A DNA stretch of 12,277 nt from Entamoeba invadens IP1 (lineage: Eukaryota; Evosea; Mastigamoebida; Endamoebidae). The DNA lies in NCBI RefSeq assembly GCF_000330505.1, contig NW_004440419.1:62052-74328 (forward strand). Direction: 5' to 3'. The translations under genes were made by a program, and so were the position numbers. The notes below the pieces were generated by a model. That model had not been told where the DNA came from and did no database searches. It saw nothing but the letters and a program-made list of their open reading frames with translations. This document shows positions 8,045-12,277 of the stretch, piece after piece (the stretch's first letter is position 1; each line of letters opens with the position of its first letter).

Positions 8045-9175
8045 TTTGATTTATTAGAGTTGTAAAAAAGTTTTTATTTTGATGATTTTTGGTGAAATAA
8101 TTCCCTTTGTTTATATTCATCTATTTATATTCATAAAATTGAACAGATTGAAAAACACGTTGTGTATCTATAGCTCGGCTAAATTAAACTTTTGCTATTA
8201 ATCTTGGGAAATAGTTACTATTGTAATTATCACAAACAATTTATTATTTATTACTTTATTTCTGAATTAATAGACGTTTTATTTATGTTTACATTCAAAG
8301 GGGTCGATTTTCAAATAAAAAATTGACACTAAAACCATTTGATTTTAGAAAAGGTAAACTAAATCAATAAACTAATATTTATAGAATTATTAATGATTGA
8401 AATTGAAGTTTTGAAATTATAATTAACAATAAACTCTATTATAAAATATAGTTGTTATTTGAGATGGAATAAAACATAATTGAACAGTTATTGAGTGTCA
8501 TTTTTCAAATAAGAAAATAATTAAATCTGTCGAGTTTTATTATCTCCAAATTAATATTAAATAGTATTTTAACAATAAATTATAATTAATTGAACTTATT
8601 AATTGTAATTTCAAGAAAATTAGAGATTCATAAATCGAATCTAAAAATACATTTTTTATTTTTTTCAAATATATTTAAAATTTTGTGAGTTTATAGTATT
8701 TAATAGTTTTATTTAATTATTAAAATAGTAAAAAAAAATTAAGGAATAACTTTTTAAATTATAAATATAATAATAACAAATTATTATTATAAGCATATTT
8801 ATTAACTATTTTTTAATATTAAAATATTAATAATATTAATTAATCAAATATAATTACAACCCCACTTGTTTTTTCTTTGTTTTTATTCAATTTAAATATC
8901 AAATGTTGTTTTTGGAAAAGGTTGGTTTATTTTTAAATATTTTTGTTTTTTATAAATAAAAAAATTATTTTAATTCCATTCAAAACTACAACTATTAAAT
9001 ATTAAAAATATGTGTTATAGTTATTATTAATAAACTTTAATTAATAATAATTTTATTAAAGTTTAAAGTTATGATATATCAAGAAATAACAAAAAAATAC
9101 ATTTGAAAAATTCTATAAAACAAATTACATAAAATATTTATATAGAATTTATGTGACAATCAAAAAATATAAAAA
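8045..9175. other. AT-rich intergenic region between the two CXXC genes
   Basis: No coding frame is seen in 1,131 bases. It contains the upstream region of the protease gene (near 8045) and the 3' end of the cysteine-rich gene (near 9175). A perfect 11-bp inverted repeat at 9031-9041 and 9055-9065 (TAAACTTTAAT and complement) lies about 110 bases past that gene's stop and could form a hairpin. The rest is simple AT-rich sequence. Confidence 0.55.
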
Positions 9176-10717
9176 TCAGATTAAAATTAGAAGTAAAACA
9201 ATAAGCATCGAGAATATTGTTAATACTCCATTTTTCTCTTGAACTGCTTTAGCCAAAGGCGCTTTAGTTGCTTTTTTATTAATAATCTTTTCACAATTAA
9301 TACACTCTTCGCTAAATTTGTTACAAGGCAAAGAGTATGATGTTTGACATTTCTGACATTTTTTCAATCGTGAAAAAGACCCTTCCTTGCATGTAGAAAC
9401 ACACTTCCCATCTTCCAAAAATGATCCCCATTTACACTCCAAACAAAGTCCATTTGTGTCACAGTGGAGACAATTTTCAGAGCACTTTTGGCGTTGAACA
9501 TTGTTTGAATTGAAATATCCATCCGAACATGATGTGACGCACTTCAAAGACAAGTCTTCGAGTAAATAGGGTGTTGTGCAAGCTTCACATATTTTGCTTG
9601 TGTTACATGTTTTGCAATTTGATGGGCAACTCTCACAATTTTTAGTTGAAGGTACATACACAAAACTGTCATTACACATATCACAAGAAATTCCGTTGAT
9701 GCACTTCCCACAATTCGCTTTACACTTTTGACAGTTCGCTCCATTTAACCAGACACCATCTACATTACACTCTTTAACACAAAAAGGCGCTCCTTTCACA
9801 AGAATCAAATTATTTTCACAAGCTGTACACCCACTTGCAGCACAAGTGGAGCACCCAGTACCACAGATGTTCCATCTTCCATTTGCTTGGTAATACCCAA
9901 CTGATTTACATTCAGTCACACAATTGGTGGTACCGTCTTCTAACAGTCCAGAGGAGCAAGCCGTGCAATTATCCAGTGCAGTACATGTTTTACAATTTGT
10001 TTTACATTGTTCACATATTTTGGTTGTTGGGTTAAAGTACTTTGAAGCTTCACATTGATCACAAGTTCCCGCTTCTGTACATTTAACACATCCAGTTGGG
10101 CACTTGTTGCACTCAGTTTCTGTCTTATAATGACCGTCCGTACATGAAGCTGGTTTGATACAAGTCTTTGTGTCTTCGAGTAATAAAGAGCCAACAGGAC
10201 AGTCCACACATGTGTCTATAGTCGCACAGGTATTACAATTTCCAGTGCAGTTCACACAGGAGGTACCATTTGCAAATTGATTGTCTGGACACGTGGGTTG
10301 ACATGTGTTGTCTTGGAGAAGGAACATCCCTTCAACACATTGGAGACAGGTATCAGGGTTCGCTAAAGGTCTTGGCGCAGTGCATTTCAAACAGCCATTA
10401 ATAAAGCTACAGGCTTTACATGAATGAATGTCAACATAATCAACTTTAATAGAATTATTGTTACAATCTTCCACACAGAGATGAGTATCTGTTTCAATAT
10501 AATATGGTGTATCACAACTGTAACAAATGTCTTCATTTCAATAACTGCAATTTGGTGTCGAACATCTTTCACACATATTCTCTTTTTGATAATACTTATT
10601 AAGAGGGCACTCTGTAACACACGCTCCAGTGTCTGCAAGAGTTAATTGGTTGTCCGCACACTCTGCATTCACAAGGGAAAGAAATGCAATCAATAATATT
10701 AACATTGTTATGACCAT
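9176..10717 (-). pseudogene. CXXC-repeat GPI-type surface protein gene interrupted by in-frame TGA
   Basis: The frame runs 513 codons from ATG at 10717 (a second ATG at 10705 is in frame) to TGA at 9176, broken only by TGA at codon 60. Residues 1-18 are a signal peptide (hydrophobic, ending VNA before EC). The rest is a chain of cysteine repeats of the form CxxxC-CxxC-CxxC, furin-like in look. A Lys/Ala-rich linker and a hydrophobic tail (498-513) after Asn496-Gly497 suggest a GPI signal. No enzyme domain is present, so a receptor, adhesin or structural coat role is likely; general resemblance to Entamoeba Igl-type and other CXXC surface proteins is by composition only. Downstream of the TGA the frame stays intact for 453 codons with all cysteine pairs kept, so the break is recent, a sequence error, or read through. 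Starting after the stop would remove the signal peptide, and the first codon of the longest uninterrupted frame, at 10474, is GTG, not ATG. Confidence 0.75.
10538..10540 (-). other. In-frame TGA replacing an expected cysteine codon
   Basis: The local pattern is CERC, STPN, CSY-stop, NEDI, CYSC. Every comparable repeat has CxxC in that place, so the stop sits on the second cysteine of a pair. TGT or TGC to TGA is one third-position change. The following base is A. No intron-like GTTTGT...TAG pair brackets it. Confidence 0.85.
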
Positions 10718-12277
10718 TCGAGTTTTTTCCTTCTCTTAAGGATTACTTTTTTGTTTCCACAAAGAAAATCCACAATTTCTTAGTGTTAATTTATTATCAA
10801 ATTTTTAAAAAATAATAAATTTTTATTACAATTAAGTTTCATGTCACTTAATATAAATATAATAAAAAGAAAACAAAAAAAATATGTTTAATTGATTAAA
10901 TAATGTAAATGGGGTTTTAACAGGGGTTGTTATTAATATAACATTTTAAATCTGATGGTCAACCAATCTATAACTATAAATTATATTTTAAAATAAAAAC
11001 AACTTTTAATATAGTTATAGTTTATTTAATTATTTTTATTATGTGATTTGTTTCAATAGAATTATTATTATTATTGTAATATTTCTAAGTTTTAAATCTT
11101 TATATATTTTGATTTGTTTAAAAGTATAATCTATATTGATAATGTAAATGTTGTGTTACAGTAAACCAACTTGTTTTTAATCACATATATACCACATAAT
11201 AACTTTGGATACACCAAAATTTGACCAATCATTTTTAACTACTAAACATCAAAAAATATTATAAATGATATAATTATTTCTTATTTATCTTTTGAAATTA
11301 TAAAAAACGTGTTATATCTCGGAATCTATTAAGTTCTTATATTGTATTGTGATGATATAAAGTGGTATTAGATTGACTTAAATTGCAAATATATATTTTC
11401 AATTAAAAAAATCAGAAAACGCCAAACAAGTCAAAAATTTGTATACAACTACACTTTTTTGAAATGAATAAACTAATATCGGTCGATTTATTTAGTTTGA
11501 TGGTGTAAGTAGTGGCTGTAAACTCACTTTTTTATTTTATAACTCATTTGTCGAAAAATGACTCATTTCTTTGCGTTTTGCTCACTTTTATTAAAGTAAC
11601 TCACTTAAAAAATAATTTACTATTTCAATGGTTTTTTAAATAATAAAATATTTTTTTAAAAAAATATTAATTAAATATAGTTTTTGTTTAAATTGCTATT
11701 TTTTTCACACTTACTTTTTCAGTATTTTGTCTTAGCAAATAGCTATAATTAATGAAACCCTTGGAAATAATACAAAATAACAATAATTCGAATATGTTAG
11801 TGATTTTCGTTATCATTTGAATATTAATTATACTAAAATCACTTGGATAAAAATCCTTAAAAAAGCTCAAACAGGTTTTTTCTGTTTTTTATTTTTTACA
11901 CTCGGCAAAAAAATAAAACATCAACTTTTTTATTTTTTTCATATAAAACAGAAAATAAATAAATTTATATTTAAAACAGCATCCAAATTTTTCCCTTGAC
12001 TGTGGTAAAAAAGTTGAAACGATTTTTTGAAATAATTAATAATAATTTACAACATTATAATAGAAACCAAATTATAATGCTAGAGTACAAAAATAAAAAT
12101 CACTTTTTATGAGATATGTTGAAATAATAAAACTAATTATTTAGTTACGTTTATTTTAATGTTTAAAATCGAATACTTTCCAATAAATCATATTCGAAAA
12201 CATTAGTACAACAATAATAAAGGATGTTTTTAATATTATTAAATAATTATAAATTAAAATACAGTCATGCGAAAAAG
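10718..12277. other. AT-rich non-coding region downstream of coordinate 10717
   Basis: No supported gene is present; the short frames at 11688-11870 (-) and 11817-11999 (+) are low-complexity and overlap each other. Bases just after 10717 are the upstream region of the cysteine-rich gene, with no clear TATA-like element. An 11-bp inverted repeat (CTATAACTATA) lies at 10968-10978 and 11010-11020. The 19-bp-period repeat at 11521-11618 is listed separately. From 11640 on I see only A/T runs. Confidence 0.55.
11521..11618 (+). repeat. Degenerate tandem repeat, about 19-bp period, CTCAYTT core
   Basis: The core CTCA(C/T)TT starts at 11523, 11543, 11562, 11581 and 11600, i.e. spacings of 20, 19, 19 and 19. 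The sequence between cores is hardly conserved. A possible further decayed copy (CTATTT) starts at 11620. The regular phase with diverged spacers suggests an old minisatellite or an array of protein-binding sites. Confidence 0.6.

Noticed and set aside
8112..8140. Repeated TATATTCAT as a protease promoter element
   Set aside because: It lies 70-95 bases before the ATG, far for an Entamoeba core element, and such AT words are frequent here.
10538..10540. Selenocysteine at TGA codon 60
   Set aside because: Entamoeba is not known to have the selenocysteine machinery, I see no SECIS-like element downstream, and the same gene ends with TGA.
10520..10600. Intron removing the TGA at codon 60
   Set aside because: GT and AG dinucleotides exist (for example GTATTATC to TTACAG) but removal would delete conserved cysteines, and the Entamoeba-type GTTTGT donor is lacking.

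Overview
The window looks like nuclear DNA of an Entamoeba-type amoeba; E. invadens is my best guess. The evidence is very AT-rich intergenic DNA set against clearly less AT-rich coding sequence, intronless genes with apparently short leaders, a papain-family protease fused to a CXXC-repeat stalk with a lipid-anchor-like tail, and a second CXXC-repeat surface protein. Species assignment is inference; no ribosomal or tRNA gene is present to settle it.

Layout. Positions 1-4022 hold no convincing intact gene. They are AT-rich DNA with what look like small non-autonomous DNA transposons: one at 3135-3328 with strong terminal inverted repeats and flanking TA, and one at 3505-3681 with weaker 27-bp repeats. 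A dispersed inverted repeat lies at 310-334/1057-1071/1168-1192, and a decayed coding patch at 2451-2684 faintly recalls a reverse transcriptase. Gene A (4023-5795, +) encodes a 590-residue RNA-binding-type protein: two probable RRM folds, one CCHC zinc knuckle, then a long charged and serine-rich disordered tail. Gene B (6113-8044, -) converges on gene A with 317 bp between the stops. It encodes a 643-residue secreted papain-like cysteine protease with a complete catalytic set, a tandem CXXC-repeat region and a C-terminal GPI-type hydrophobic tail. Gene C (9176-10717, -) follows 1.1 kb away. It encodes a 513-codon CXXC-repeat surface protein with a signal peptide and GPI-type tail, but codon 60 is TGA exactly where the repeat pattern requires cysteine.

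Relationships. Genes B and C share a membrane-proximal module (CxxCQxSYxxPC followed by ECxxC), so the protease stalk and the non-enzymatic surface protein appear to be built from the same module family. Both products should be displayed at the cell surface or in the endocytic system, the protease as an anchored enzyme and C as a possible receptor or adhesin. Gene A is functionally unrelated. The last 1.56 kb is non-coding, with a five-copy 19-bp-period CTCAYTT repeat at 11521-11618.
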